From NCBI RefSeq assembly GCF_030323265.1, contig NZ_CP104990.1, positions 558,001 through 622,000 on the forward strand: a DNA stretch of 64,000 bases, given 5' to 3'. This DNA comes from Terrirhizobium terrae. Its GTDB lineage: Bacteria > Pseudomonadota > Alphaproteobacteria > Rhizobiales > Rhizobiaceae. Below are positions 8,389 to 17,906 of the stretch, piece after piece; within the stretch, counting starts at the first letter, position 1; each line of letters opens with the position of its first letter. The notes below the pieces were generated by a model, which searched no databases, had not been told where the DNA came from, and was given only the letters and a program-made list of their open reading frames with translations. Made by a program: the position numbers and the translations under genes.

Positions 8389-9126
8389 ATGATGCAGGAT
8401 CCGTTCACTTTTCCGCCCGGCTTTCATGCCGTGGTCGTCGGCGGGGCGGGTGACATCGGCTCGGCGATCGCGGAACTGTTTCGACTGCGGGGCGCAACCG
8501 TGACAGTGACCGGCCACGACCAGCCAGCCGTGGATCGCTGCCGCCTCAAAAGCATGGACGGCATAACGCCCGAGGTTCTCGACGTCACTTCGGACGAGGC
8601 GGTCAGCCGGTTCGCCGGCCGTTTCGATCGGGTCGATGCCGTGGTCAACTGCGCCGGTATCCTCGCCCGCGACGAGGAGTTCAAGATCGAGATGTTCCAG
8701 AAGGTATTGGACGTCAATCTCACCGGTACGTTCCGCATATGCATGGCGTTCAAGCCGCATCTGGCGGCGTCCCGCGGCTCGATCATCAATATCGCCTCGA
8801 TGAATGCCTTCGCAGCACTTCCCAGAATCCCGGCCTACTGCGCCAGCAAGGGTGGAGTCGTGATGCTGACCAAGGCACTCGCACTCGCCTGGGCCGAGGA
8901 GGGCATCCGCGTGAATGCCGTCGCGCCCGGCTACATCGAAACAGCCATCAATGCCGAGGGACGCAAGGACCAGGCTCATCACGACCGCATTGCTTCGCGC
9001 ACGGCGCTGAAGCGTTGGGGCAAGCCGGAGGATGTGGCGGGAACAGCGGTGTTTCTCTGTATGCCGGCTTCGGACTATGTCACGGGCACAGTATTCGCGG
9101 TCGATGGCGGCTTTCTTGCCGGATAA
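8389..9126 (+). CDS. Short-chain dehydrogenase/reductase (SDR)
   Basis: Classical SDR, 245 residues. The cofactor turn is GGAGDIGSAIAE near residue 17; NCAGIL, IINIASM and the catalytic pair YCASKGG follow. The end GTVFAVDGGFLAG is the usual classical-SDR tail. It probably oxidises a sugar, a lactone precursor or a C3 product with NAD(P). It lies behind the hairpin at 8322 and is followed by an enolase-superfamily enzyme 15 bases on. That order (dehydrogenase then acid-sugar dehydratase) suggests an oxidative branch. Exact substrate unknown. Confidence 0.88.
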   Translation: MMQDPFTFPPGFHAVVVGGAGDIGSAIAELFRLRGATVTVTGHDQPAVDRCRLKSMDGITPEVLDVTSDEAVSRFAGRFDRVDAVVNCAGILARDEEFKIEMFQKVLDVNLTGTFRICMAFKPHLAASRGSIINIASMNAFAALPRIPAYCASKGGVVMLTKALALAWAEEGIRVNAVAPGYIETAINAEGRKDQAHHDRIASRTALKRWGKPEDVAGTAVFLCMPASDYVTGTVFAVDGGFLAG

Positions 9127-9141
9127 TAGGGGACGGTGACG

Positions 9142-10297
9142 ATGCAGGATGCCATAACAATTGTGTCCGCGGAGGCCCTGGTCTTTCGGGTACCGCTGGC
9201 GAAGCCGGTCTCGACCTCGTTCGGCACGATGCTTGATCGCCCGGCTGTCTTCGTCCGGCTCGAGGACGAGAAGGGTACCGTCGGCTGGGGCGAGATCTGG
9301 TGCAACTGGCCGGCCTGCGGTGCCGAACATCGCGCCCGCCTGCTCATAAGTGACATCGTGCCGCGTATCCTCGGTCGGCCCCTGTCCTCACCAGCGGATG
9401 TCTGGAAGGACCTGACCGCCAGCACTGAAATCCTTGGGCTGCAGACCGGTGAAGTGGGCCCCTATGCTCAGGTGATTGCCGGTTTCGACATGGCCTATTG
9501 GGATCTGACGGCGCGTCGCGCCGGTCTGCCGCTGGCGAAGGCGATGTCCTCGGACGCGACGGACACAGTGCGCGCCTACGCGAGCGGCATTCATATTCTC
9601 GACGCGGAGCGCATGGTGGCGGAGGCACGGGCCGCAGGATATCGTGACTTCAAGGTCAAGGTCGGCTTCGATTCCGACCGGGACCTCGGCCTCCTGCGCC
9701 GGCTGCATGCTGATCTCCGCCGGGGCGAGACCTTGCACGCGGATGCCAATCAGGGATTTTCCGCCGATCAGGCACGCGCTTTCCTCAAGGCAACCGACGA
9801 TCTCGGCCTCGGCTGGATGGAGGAGCCGGTGCGGGTGGATTCTGTCCGATGCGCTCTGGGCCGAGCTTTCCCGATCGACCGCGACCCCGCTTGCCGGCGG
9901 CGAGAACCTGATCGGGGAAGCCGCGTTCCAGGCTGCGATCGATGCCGGCAGCCTATCGGTCATCCAGCCCGATGCGGCAAAATGGGGTGGGCCAAGCGGC
10001 TGCCTTGCCGTTGCTCGCGCTGCGCGTTCGGCAGGGCGTCGGTATTGCCCGCACTTCCTCGGCGCCGGCATCGGCCTGGTCGCCTCCGCGCATATCCTTG
10101 CCGCAGCCGGCGGTGACGGAATGCTGGAGATTGACGTCAACCCCAATCCGCTACGGGATGCGATCGTACCCCGTTGGCCCTTCGTTCAGGATGGAATGGT
10201 CGCGCCCCCGCAAGGTGTGGGTCTCGGGGTCGAACCCGATCTCAAACAACTGGCGCCATTCGAGACGGTACGCCTCGTTGCGGATAGACGCCTGTGA
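9142..10297 (+). CDS. Enolase-superfamily (mandelate racemase/muconate lactonizing-like) enzyme, frame broken
   Basis: About 384 residues once one surplus base near 9838-9846 is removed. Frame 1 gives the N-terminal capping domain and the barrel with KVKVGFDSD (KxK acid/base lysines), HADANQGFS (first metal Asp) and WMEEPV (second metal Glu). The other frame continues with LAGGEN (third metal Glu) and PHFLGAGIGLVASAH. The shift lies beside GATTC and looks like a sequencing error. Role: probably a sugar-acid dehydratase or racemase; the superfamily is sure, the substrate is not. ATG at 9142 was chosen; GTG at 9136 is nearly as good. The stop overlaps the next start. Confidence 0.8.
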
Positions 10298-11067
10298 TGC
10301 CGTCTGATGGCATCATCCTGTTCGTCCTGCTGTCCTTCGTCGCGGCATATGTACAGACGCTGACGGGCTTTGCCTTCGGGCTGCTGCTGATGGGGGCGGT
10401 GGCTCTCATCGGTCTCGTACCCTTGCCGGAAGCGGCGATCATCGTCAGCATCCTGACGCTCGCCAATGCGCTGATGGTACTGGCAAAAGGATGGCGAGAC
10501 GTTGCGGCAGCGCCGTTCGCGCTTTCGCTCGCCGGTGCCATTCCGCTTATCCTGATTGGCTATGTGCTCCTGAACCTGCTGGCTTCGTCGTCACTCGCCG
10601 CTTTGCGGCTGGTTCTGGGCCTCGTCATCATCATATCCAGCCTGCAACTGATCTTCCGGCCTAGCCCGCGCGAGGTCCTCTCATCCAGGCCGAGTTTCGT
10701 ATTCTTCGGTGCGCTCGGTGGGGTCATGGGAGGGCTGTTTTCGACAGCCGGCCCGCCGCTGGTCTATCATTTCTACCGGCAACCCCTGCCGTACAGCACG
10801 ATCCGCGAAACACTGGTGGCCGTGTTTGCTATCAACGCAATTTTTCGTCTGATCCTTGTCGTGGCATCCGGAGAATGGCCCGCAAACGCGCTGACATGGG
10901 CGCTGGCCGGCCTGCCGGGCGTGCTTGTCGCTACCTTTGCGGCACGACGCTGGCCTCCACGAGTGTCGCCCATTGCCCTGCGGCGTCTGGCATTCCTGCT
11001 GTTACTGCTGTCGGGATTGTCTCTGATTCTGCCAGTCCTTGCAGCATCGGGTGCCGGCGATGCATGA
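10297..11067 (+). CDS. TauE/SafE (TSUP) family membrane exporter
   Basis: 256-residue membrane protein with about eight hydrophobic segments in two halves, each starting with a G-rich helix (first AAYVQTLTGFAFGLLLMG, second GALGGVMGGLFSTAGPPLV). These are hallmarks of the TauE/SafE family, many members of which export sulfite or C2/C3 sulfonates made by sulfonate catabolism. ATG at 10297 shares its A with the enolase stop (TGATG), so translation is probably coupled. In this operon it is the strongest local hint that the sugar carries sulfur as a sulfonate; anion export of another kind is possible. Confidence 0.85.
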   Translation: MPSDGIILFVLLSFVAAYVQTLTGFAFGLLLMGAVALIGLVPLPEAAIIVSILTLANALMVLAKGWRDVAAAPFALSLAGAIPLILIGYVLLNLLASSSLAALRLVLGLVIIISSLQLIFRPSPREVLSSRPSFVFFGALGGVMGGLFSTAGPPLVYHFYRQPLPYSTIRETLVAVFAINAIFRLILVVASGEWPANALTWALAGLPGVLVATFAARRWPPRVSPIALRRLAFLLLLLSGLSLILPVLAASGAGDA

Positions 11068-11106
11068 TGCCGGTCAACAGGCAGGAATCGTATCGGGAAC
11101 GCAGGC

Positions 11107-12045
11107 ATGAGCGAATGTTGTTCTGGGGTGGCGAGAGGCGGACAAGGCCGGACAGCGACGGAAGGCGCAGATTTTAAGCTTAGCGGTCGGCCGGCCGAGA
11201 CGATCACGGTAAAAGGCGGCGAGACCTTCGTGGGCACCAACGATCCAGTCATCCCAAGTGATGGCGAAGGGCCGGAGCGAAAGGTATCGCTTCAGGACTA
11301 CTACCTGGAGGTCGAGGCAGTCAGTGTGCGTCGCTTTGCCGAATTCGTCGAAACCACAGGGTATGTGACGGAATCAGAGCGCTTCGGCATGTCTGCCGTA
11401 TTTTCTCCACTCCTCAGGGACCAGACAATGGTCACCGGCGGCGTCGCCAACACGCCCTGGTGGACGCGGATCGACGGCGCGACCTGGAATAGACCGGAAG
11501 GGCCCGGTAGTTCCATTGTTGACCGGCTCGATCATCCCGTGACCCAGGTGTCTTGGAACGACGCTATGGCCTTCGCGGCCTGGGTCGGCGGCCGTCTGCC
11601 GACAGAGGCGGAGTGGGAGCACGCCGCACGCGGCGGCAACCGCCACCGCCGCTATCCTTGGGGTGACGCGGAGCCGACCGACGAGATAATATTCTGCAAT
11701 ATCTGGCAAGGGCAGTTTCCGCGCCACAATACGCTGGAAGATGGCTACTTCGGCACGGCGCCGGCCCGCAGCTTCGAACCGTCCGAAGCCGGCTTCTACA
11801 ATCTCGCCGGCAATGTCTGGGAATGGAGCGCGGATGCCTTCAAGGTGCGGTCGCTTTCGAAGGCGGCGAAGGTCCGCAACGAACAGGCAAGGAAATCCGC
11901 CGACAAGGTGCTGAAGGGAGGCTCGTTTCTCTGCCATAAGAGCTATTGCTACCGCTACCGCATCGCTGCCCGCATGGGGCTGTCTGCAGAAAGTGCGTCT
12001 AGCAATACCGGTTTCCGCATCGCCTATGACGTCCTGCCGTCGTGA
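11107..12045 (+). CDS. Formylglycine-generating enzyme (sulfatase-modifying factor, SUMF1/FGE)
   Basis: 312-residue enzyme that oxidises the cysteine of a sulfatase CxPSR motif to formylglycine. The FGE-sulfatase domain covers residues 30-310. The catalytic pair is present in GGSFLCHKSYCYRYR near the C-terminus, at the same place as the two active cysteines of human FGE, followed by the SNTGFRIAYD ending. Other family marks are VSWNDAMAFAAW, GGRLPTEAEWEHAARGG and NLAGNVWEWSAD. This is a true FGE rather than one of the many cysteine-free homologues. Its clients are very likely the two Cys-type sulfatases at 12887 and 15620. It follows the exporter by 39 bases and converges on the SDR at 12053. 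Confidence 0.92.
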   Translation: MSECCSGVARGGQGRTATEGADFKLSGRPAETITVKGGETFVGTNDPVIPSDGEGPERKVSLQDYYLEVEAVSVRRFAEFVETTGYVTESERFGMSAVFSPLLRDQTMVTGGVANTPWWTRIDGATWNRPEGPGSSIVDRLDHPVTQVSWNDAMAFAAWVGGRLPTEAEWEHAARGGNRHRRYPWGDAEPTDEIIFCNIWQGQFPRHNTLEDGYFGTAPARSFEPSEAGFYNLAGNVWEWSADAFKVRSLSKAAKVRNEQARKSADKVLKGGSFLCHKSYCYRYRIAARMGLSAESASSNTGFRIAYDVLPS

Positions 12046-12052
12046 GGATCCG

Positions 12053-12724
12053 CTACCAGGGGAGGATCTGGCCATTGTAATTGTAGAAGGTGCCGGTCTG
12101 GTGCGGGCCCGAGTGGTCGATGACTTCGCGCATGCTCGCGACGCTCTCGGGCAGGGTCAATCCGCGACCCGGTTCTACCGTGACATTGCCGGGGTGGACG
12201 CCGAGGACGCAGATCTGGCGCGGGCCGAGATCGATGGCAAGGCTCTTCATCACCATGTTGAGCCCAGCCTTGCTGGAGCGATACGCGTAGGAACTGCCCG
12301 TATTGTTGAGGCCGATCGAACCCATGCGGCTGGTGATGAACGCGATCACCTTCTGCTCGCTTCGCGCGACGTGTCCGGCGAACGCCGTCGAAACGACGAA
12401 AGGCGCGATCAGGTTGACCTCCAGCATGCTGCGCCAGAGCGTCAGATCCGTCTCTCCGAGCACAGGGTGCGGGCCAGGAATACCGGCGTTGTTGATCAGG
12501 ACATCGATCGCGACGCCATCCAACTGTGCCGCCAGTTGAAGAACCGCCGTTTCGTCGGTCACGTCGAGCCTTACCAGTTCGACGTTGGGGCCGGGGCCAT
12601 GTTTTTCGGTGAAGGCGTCCGGATCGAGGCAGGTCGCGATCACCCTGTATCCCGAAGCGGCATATTGAAGCGCGAATTCCTCGCCGAGGCCGCGATCGCA
12701 GCCAGTTATCAGGACGGTCGCCAT
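12053..12724 (-). CDS. SDR family oxidoreductase (C-factor-like)
   Basis: 223-residue SDR on the minus strand. The start at 12724 gives MATVLITGCDRGLGEEFA, with the cofactor turn at residues 7-15. NNAGIPG and the catalytic YAYRSSKAGLN follow. It resembles the C-factor/sniffer-like SDRs with a short C-terminus. A longer frame back to 12781 has no ribosome site. It is the only leftward gene between the FGE and sulfatase 1 and is divergent from sulfatase 1, so 12725-12886 holds both promoters. It may reduce or oxidise a sugar released by the sulfatase; that is inference from position. Confidence 0.85.
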   Translation of the reverse strand: MATVLITGCDRGLGEEFALQYAASGYRVIATCLDPDAFTEKHGPGPNVELVRLDVTDETAVLQLAAQLDGVAIDVLINNAGIPGPHPVLGETDLTLWRSMLEVNLIAPFVVSTAFAGHVARSEQKVIAFITSRMGSIGLNNTGSSYAYRSSKAGLNMVMKSLAIDLGPRQICVLGVHPGNVTVEPGRGLTLPESVASMREVIDHSGPHQTGTFYNYNGQILPW

Positions 12725-12886
12725 ACGCTTTCCATTTACTTTCGGACCTCGGTAGCACTCGCGATTGCATCGCCGGCTCACTCCTCGTGCCCCGAATTCT
12801 CTGCAGCAGGCATAGCATGATCATAAGACTTTGAAATGGCCTGGCTGCGTGACGGCAGCGAGACAGGATAGGACAGGGAGGAACAG

Positions 12887-14382
12887 GTGTCATTATCCAG
12901 CAAGAAGCCGAACATCATCTTCGTCATCACCGACCAACAGCGGTTCGATACGATCGCAGCGGGCGGCTTTCCCTACATGAAGACGCCCAATCTCGATCGC
13001 ATGGTGCGGGAAGGCACCTATTTCCGCCAGACCTATGTAACGTCACCCTCTTGCGCGCCCTCACGGGCAAGCCTTTTCACCGGCGTCTATCCGCATACCA
13101 ATGGCGTCTTTCGCAATGACGAACCCTGGGCCTTCAGCTGGGTGCAATTGCTGGCCGAAGCTGGCTACCGCTGCGTCAACGTCGGCAAGATGCATACGTC
13201 TCCGTTTGAGGATTCTTTCGGTTTCCATGAGCGCCATGTGGTCGAAAACAAGGATCGTGCAACGCCACGCCTGCCGTTCTATCTCGATCAATGGGACAAG
13301 GCTATCTGGACACGTGGTTATGAGAAGCCGAGCCGGGTAACCTATCGCCGACGTGAGGATTATCGTTCGTCACTCGGAGCATTCGTCTGGAACCTTCCGG
13401 AGGATCTGCACTCCGACAATTTTGTTTCCGCGCTCGCGCAGATGTGGCTGGATACTTACGCCGGAGACGAGCCTTTTTCCTGCAGATCGGTATTCCCGGC
13501 CCTCATCCGCCCTATGACCCCACTAAGGAATATCTCGACATCTATGCTGATGCCGCTCTGCCCGAGCCGATCCACGATCGGGAGGATATTGACGCACAGC
13601 CGAATGCTCTAAAGAAGCTGCGCGCTCAACATCTGGCGGTCGATCACGATGCCGTCGTGCATCTGCCTGATCCGACGCCGCAGCAAATGCGTCGCCAGCG
13701 ACAGCACTATTTCGCCAACGTCTCGATGATCGACACGCAAATCGGCAAATTGATCGAAGCGGTCGAACGGCGCGGCGTGCTGGACGATACGATCATCATC
13801 TTTACCTCCGACCATGGCGATAGTCTCAACGATCATGGTCACAGCCAGAAATGGTCGATGTACGAGCACAGCGTACGGGTGCCGGCAATCGTCTGGTCAC
13901 CGGGACGGATCGCGCAAGGCAGGGTGGTCGAGGATCTTGTCTCGCTGTTTGATTTTGCCCCCACGGTTCTGGAAATGGCCGGCTTGGCGGTGCCGGACTG
14001 GATGGAGGCGCAATCGTTGATGCCCTACCTGAGTGGGGAAGATTGCGTGCCGCGCGATTACGTGTTCTCCGAGCATGCTGGCGACCGAATATTCAGCGGT
14101 ACAACATTCATGACGATGATCCGCAGCCCGCGCTACAAACTCGTGCATTTCGTCGATAGCGATGAGGGGCAGTTGTTCGATATGGATGCTGACCCGGCGG
14201 AAATGAACAACCTCTGGGATGATCCGGTCCATGAGGAAACCAAGAGGAAGCTGATCGATGCCATCCTCAAATGGCGGATTGAAAGCGCACTGAAGACACA
14301 AGGCTGGACGCTTGCGAGCGTAAGGCTCGGCGCAAATTCCGGCCGTACGCCCAAGAGCGATGCTCGGCAAAGCGGCGAGTGA
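12887..14382 (+). CDS. Sulfatase 1, type I Cys-type, cytosolic, frame broken at a T run
   Basis: About 498 residues when one T is restored in the T run at 13474-13478. GTG at 12887 follows AGGGAGGAAC. There is no signal peptide; the protein starts straight with PNIIFVITDQQRFD, where the Asp helps bind calcium. The formylglycine motif CAPSR sits in SPSCAPSRASLFTG near residue 55. The rest reads in the next frame: FFLQIGIPGPHPPYDP, FTSDHGDSLNDHGHSQKWSMYEHSVRVP and the C-terminal subdomain YKLVHFVDSDEGQLFDM. It hydrolyses a sulfate ester inside the cell, probably on a sugar or aryl/alkyl substrate. A close paralogue lies at 15620 and its FGE at 11107. Confidence 0.85.
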
Positions 14383-14409
14383 TGTGAATGTTCGTGGGCC
14401 GGGTCGCTT

Positions 14410-15447
14410 TTAAGTCCGGTTGCGCGCCGTGCTCTGGCGCGTCACCAGCTGCCAATCGACATCCGTTCTGGTCGGTTCGCCACCATTGATGCGGGAGACG
14501 ATCGCTTGCGCGGTCAGTCGACCGATGCTTTCACGATCTGGCCGCACGGTCGACAGCGATGGTGTGATGCACGCGGCCGCCTCGTTGTCACCGAAGGCGA
14601 TCACGCCGATGTCTTCGGGAACACTTTTGCCCAGCCGGGCGAGCGCGCGCAGGACACCAAAACTGACGACATCGCTGTTGCAGGCTATGGCGTCGACCTT
14701 GGGGTGCAGCCGTAGCAGTTCTTCCGCCAATGCATCGCCGAGATCCGGGCTTCCGCCCTGTTGTGCCGTCATGCGCGCGACAGTGGGCAGGCCGGCGGCT
14801 TCAGCTTCCAGTTCCAGTCCGCGAAGACGTTTCTGAGCACGCTTATCGTTTTCCCGCAGGCTGCCAACAAAGGCCAGGTGCCGATATCCCATGTCGATCA
14901 GGTGCCGCGCCTGAGCCCTTCCGACGGCTTCGTGATCGAAGCCGACAACGGTATCGATGACGACACCGCCGGTATCCCACATTTCGATGATCGGAATGCC
15001 GGATGCCTGCAGAAGCTCTATCACCTTCGGCGGGTGATCGATCCCTATAACGGCCAAAGCGGCTGGTCGCCAGCTGAGCAGCGAGCGGACCAGCTTTACT
15101 TCCTGATCCGGGTTGTAACGGGTGTTGGCTAGCATGACCTGAAGGCCGCTTTCCAAAAGTTCGGATTGCAGTGTGTCGATAATACTGGCGAATTCCGAGT
15201 AGTAGAGGGACGTGACGACTACGCCGACGATATCGGTTCTTGTGCCGGAGAGACCACCGGCAAGGCGGTTCGGCACATAATTGAGGTCCTCCATCGCGAC
15301 ATTAATGCGCTTGCGCAAGTCTGCCCGAACGGTGTTTGGCGCCCTGAGCGCGCGGGACACTGTATTGACCGAAACACCAACTCTTTGTGCGATCGAGGCT
15401 AACGTGGGCACCGGCCGTACCTCACCTTCCTGCGCTACCCGCTTCAT
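14410..15447 (-). CDS. LacI-family transcriptional regulator (sulfatase cluster)
   Basis: 345 residues, complete. A short N-terminal lead is followed by the helix-turn-helix LASIAQRVGVSVNTVSRALR near residues 15-35, the YVPNRLAGGLSG hinge region and the ligand-binding core with VIAFGDNEAAACITPSLSTVRPD near the end. It reads away from sulfatase 2, leaving a 172-base divergent region with several inverted repeats (15473-15534). It most likely represses sulfatase 2 and the SsuABC-like importer behind it. Sulfatase 1 ends 28 bases from its stop, so the two genes converge. Ligand unknown. Confidence 0.93.
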   Translation of the reverse strand: MKRVAQEGEVRPVPTLASIAQRVGVSVNTVSRALRAPNTVRADLRKRINVAMEDLNYVPNRLAGGLSGTRTDIVGVVVTSLYYSEFASIIDTLQSELLESGLQVMLANTRYNPDQEVKLVRSLLSWRPAALAVIGIDHPPKVIELLQASGIPIIEMWDTGGVVIDTVVGFDHEAVGRAQARHLIDMGYRHLAFVGSLRENDKRAQKRLRGLELEAEAAGLPTVARMTAQQGGSPDLGDALAEELLRLHPKVDAIACNSDVVSFGVLRALARLGKSVPEDIGVIAFGDNEAAACITPSLSTVRPDRESIGRLTAQAIVSRINGGEPTRTDVDWQLVTRQSTARNRT

Positions 15448-15472
15448 GACCTCGATTTCCCCAATTCGCAGA

Positions 15473-15534
15473 TGTTAAAAAAGATCAAGAGTGATCGTTG
15501 CGTTAACGATAACTTTGTGCCATCGTTTTTAACA
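15473..15534. promoter_or_regulatory. Candidate operator region between LacI gene and sulfatase 2
   Basis: Two nested symmetries are visible. TGTTAAAAA at 15473-15481 is the exact reverse complement of TTTTTAACA at 15526-15534. Between them ATCGTTGCGTTAACGAT at 15494-15510 is an imperfect palindrome with arms ATCGTT/AACGAT. The repeated GTTAA..GAT half-sites suggest two LacI-type sites over the sulfatase 2 promoter. No clear -35/-10 pair could be fixed. Confidence 0.5.
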
Positions 15535-15619
15535 TAAGGCAAGTGGAAGGCGGAGGAGAGCGGCCTTTCAGATGCGCGAGGCGTCACCGGAACACGGTTG
15601 CGTGGAGGAGAAGTATTTG

Positions 15620-17055
15620 ATGGCTGACAGGCCGAACATCATTCTGATCATGACGGATCAGCAACGCTACGATTCCATCGCCGCGCTTGGTTTTCCTTAT
15701 GCCAATACGCCCAACCTCGACGCTTTGGTGGAGAAGGGTGTGGCTCTGACCAACTGCCATATAACGGCGCCGAGCTGCGTGCCATCTCGGGCGAGCCTGT
15801 TTACCGGCTACTATCCGCACACGACCGGCGTTCTGGCAAATGGTCAGAAATGGCAGCATACTTGGGTGGAGCAGTTACGCGACGCCGGTTATCGCTGCGT
15901 CAATGTCGGCAAGATGCATACCATTCCTTACAATTCGGATTCCGGTTTTCACGAGCGTTATGTCGTGGAAAATAAGGACCGTTACATGGAGGGGCGCTGG
16001 TATTTTGACGAGTGGGACAAGGCGCTGGCCGCCAATGGTCTCGTCAAGCAGCAGCGCGAGACCTATCGCAAGCGCCAGGACTACCGCAACAGTCTTGGCT
16101 GTTTCGATTGGGAGCTGCCGGAGAAAATGCACTCCGACGCTTTTGTCGGTGACATGGCCAAATGGTGGGTGGAGACATATCCCCCACGAAACCGCTGTTT
16201 CTCCAGGTCGGCTTTCCCGGCCCGCACCCGCCGTTTGACCCACCAAAACGCTACTCTGACGCCTATCTCAAGCGCAACGATCTGCCGTTGCCCAAGCCAA
16301 GCAGGGAAGAACTCGAAAATTTGCATCAGGAACTGAAGGATAAGCGCCAGCATGACGTCGATGTCGACCACGATTCCGTCGTCTGGAGCCTTGATCCGAC
16401 CGAGGACCAAATGCAGCGTCTATGGGCGCATTATCTCGGCAATGTCACCCTGATCGACGAGAAAGTCGGAGAATTGCTGCAATCACTGAAGGAGCGGGGG
16501 TATCTTGAAGATGCCATCGTCATCTTCACCTCCGATCATGGGGAATGCCTTGGCGAGCATGGCCTGATCCAGAAATGGTCGATGTATGATATCGTCACGC
16601 GCGTGCCGACCATTATCTGGTCGACTGCCGGTCGCTTTGAAGGAGGGCGTGCCATAGAGGGGCTCTGCCAGCTCTTCGATCTCGGCCCTACCATTCTCGA
16701 TTACGCCGGTATTACACCGCCTGAAAGTTTCGAGGCGAAAAGCCTGAAGTACGCACTCGAAGGCATGGAGTGGACACCGCGCACGCATGTTTTCTGCGAA
16801 CAGATCGGCGATGTCGCCATGGCCGGCGGCGTCGAGTTCATGACCGGCGTGCGCTCCGACAGATGGAAGCTGGTGCATTTCAAGGGATCGGAGGACGGGC
16901 AGCTCTTCGATCTCGAAAGTGATCCAAAGGAAGTGTGCAACCTGTGGAGCGATCCAGCTTACGCGGACCGCAAACGCGAGCTGCTTGACGTGATGCGTGA
17001 CTGGCTGATCAGTTCGAATTTCAAGACACGGGATGTGATGGCTGCGGCACGTTGA
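15620..17055 (+). CDS. Sulfatase 2, type I Cys-type, cytosolic, frame broken at a C run
   Basis: About 478 residues when one C is restored in the C run at 16181-16185. ATG at 15620 follows GGAGGAGAAG. No signal peptide: MADRPNIILIMTDQQRYDS. The formylglycine motif CVPSR is in APSCVPSRASLFTGYYPH. After the shift come FLQVGFPGPHPPFDPPK, FTSDHGECLGEHGLIQKWSMYD and a C-terminal YKLVHF-like block (WKLVHFKGSEDGQLFDL). It is a clear paralogue of sulfatase 1 (shared GYRCVNVGKMHT and GFHER.VVENKDR). It heads an operon with a SsuABC/TauABC-type importer, so its substrate is probably taken up intact and desulfated in the cytosol. Confidence 0.86.
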
Positions 17056-17100
17056 TTTGAACGGAGATGCGAGGCTGGCGAACACCTGGGAGGAGTGATC

Positions 17101-17906
17101 TTGGCATTGGCAGACACAGAAAAAGTTCGCAAGGGGCAAACCGCCCCTCCTTGCTGTCGCAGCCCCTCGGCATGCTGACAATCAACATCCTTGCCGTCAT
17201 TGTCGGCGTCGCGGCCTGGGCTTTGGTCACATCATCCGGCGTTGTTGGCCTGCCGACGCCGCTTGCCGTTGCCAGTCAGGCCATGATCCAGGCTGAAAAC
17301 GGTCTTTTGTGGTCGGATGCGCTGGCAAGCCTAGCGCGTGTCTTTACCGGCTTTGCGCTCGGAATTGCCGTTGCAATTCCGGTTGGCTTCCTGATGGGTT
17401 GGTACAAGACCGCTCGGGCGATTATCGAGCCCTATGTTCAGTTCTTCCGAACCATACCGCCGCTTGCCATCATTCCGCTTGCCATCGTCACCCTCGGCAT
17501 TGAGGAAACACCGAAGATTTTCGTAATTTTCCTTGCGTCCTTTCTATCCAGCGTCGTCGCCACCTACCAGGGTGTTATCGGTGTCGACAAGACACTGATC
17601 AATGCGGCCCGGGTGCTTGGCGCCAATGATTTCACCATCTTTCGTCGGGTCATCGTGCCGGCCTCCCTACCTTACATTATGGTTGGAGTGCGAATAGGCC
17701 TTGGCTCTTCCTGGGCGACTGTGGTCGCCGCCGAGCTGATCGCAGCGCAATCCGGTCTCGGTTTCCGCATGCAGCAGGCGCAACTTTATTACGACCTGCC
17801 AACCATCTTCGTTAGCCTCATCTCGATCGGCATTCTGGGCCTCATTATGGACCGTATTGTCATGGCCATCGATAGCGTGCTGACCGCGTGGCAGGAGAAG
17901 CTATGA
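17101..17906 (+). CDS. ABC transporter permease, SsuC/TauC (nitrate/sulfonate/taurine) type
   Basis: Inner-membrane permease with about six helices and the conserved loop [33 protein letters not shown] near the middle, typical of SsuC/TauC/NrtB. The start is uncertain. An ATG at 17067 opens one frame but gives rare codons and no helix for 30 residues. TTG at 17101, after GGGAGGAG, gives [17 protein letters not shown] and joins the main frame if one C is restored at 17144-17147, giving 268 residues. I prefer the latter. It overlaps the ATPase by four bases. Likely moves a sulfate ester or related anion, given the sulfatase in front. Confidence 0.87.

Noticed and set aside
944..12045. Naming the operon a sulfoquinovose sulfo-EMP pathway outright
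   Set aside because: No sulfoquinovosidase, isomerase or sulfolactaldehyde reductase can be identified, and the kinase similarity is from memory. Kept as a hypothesis.
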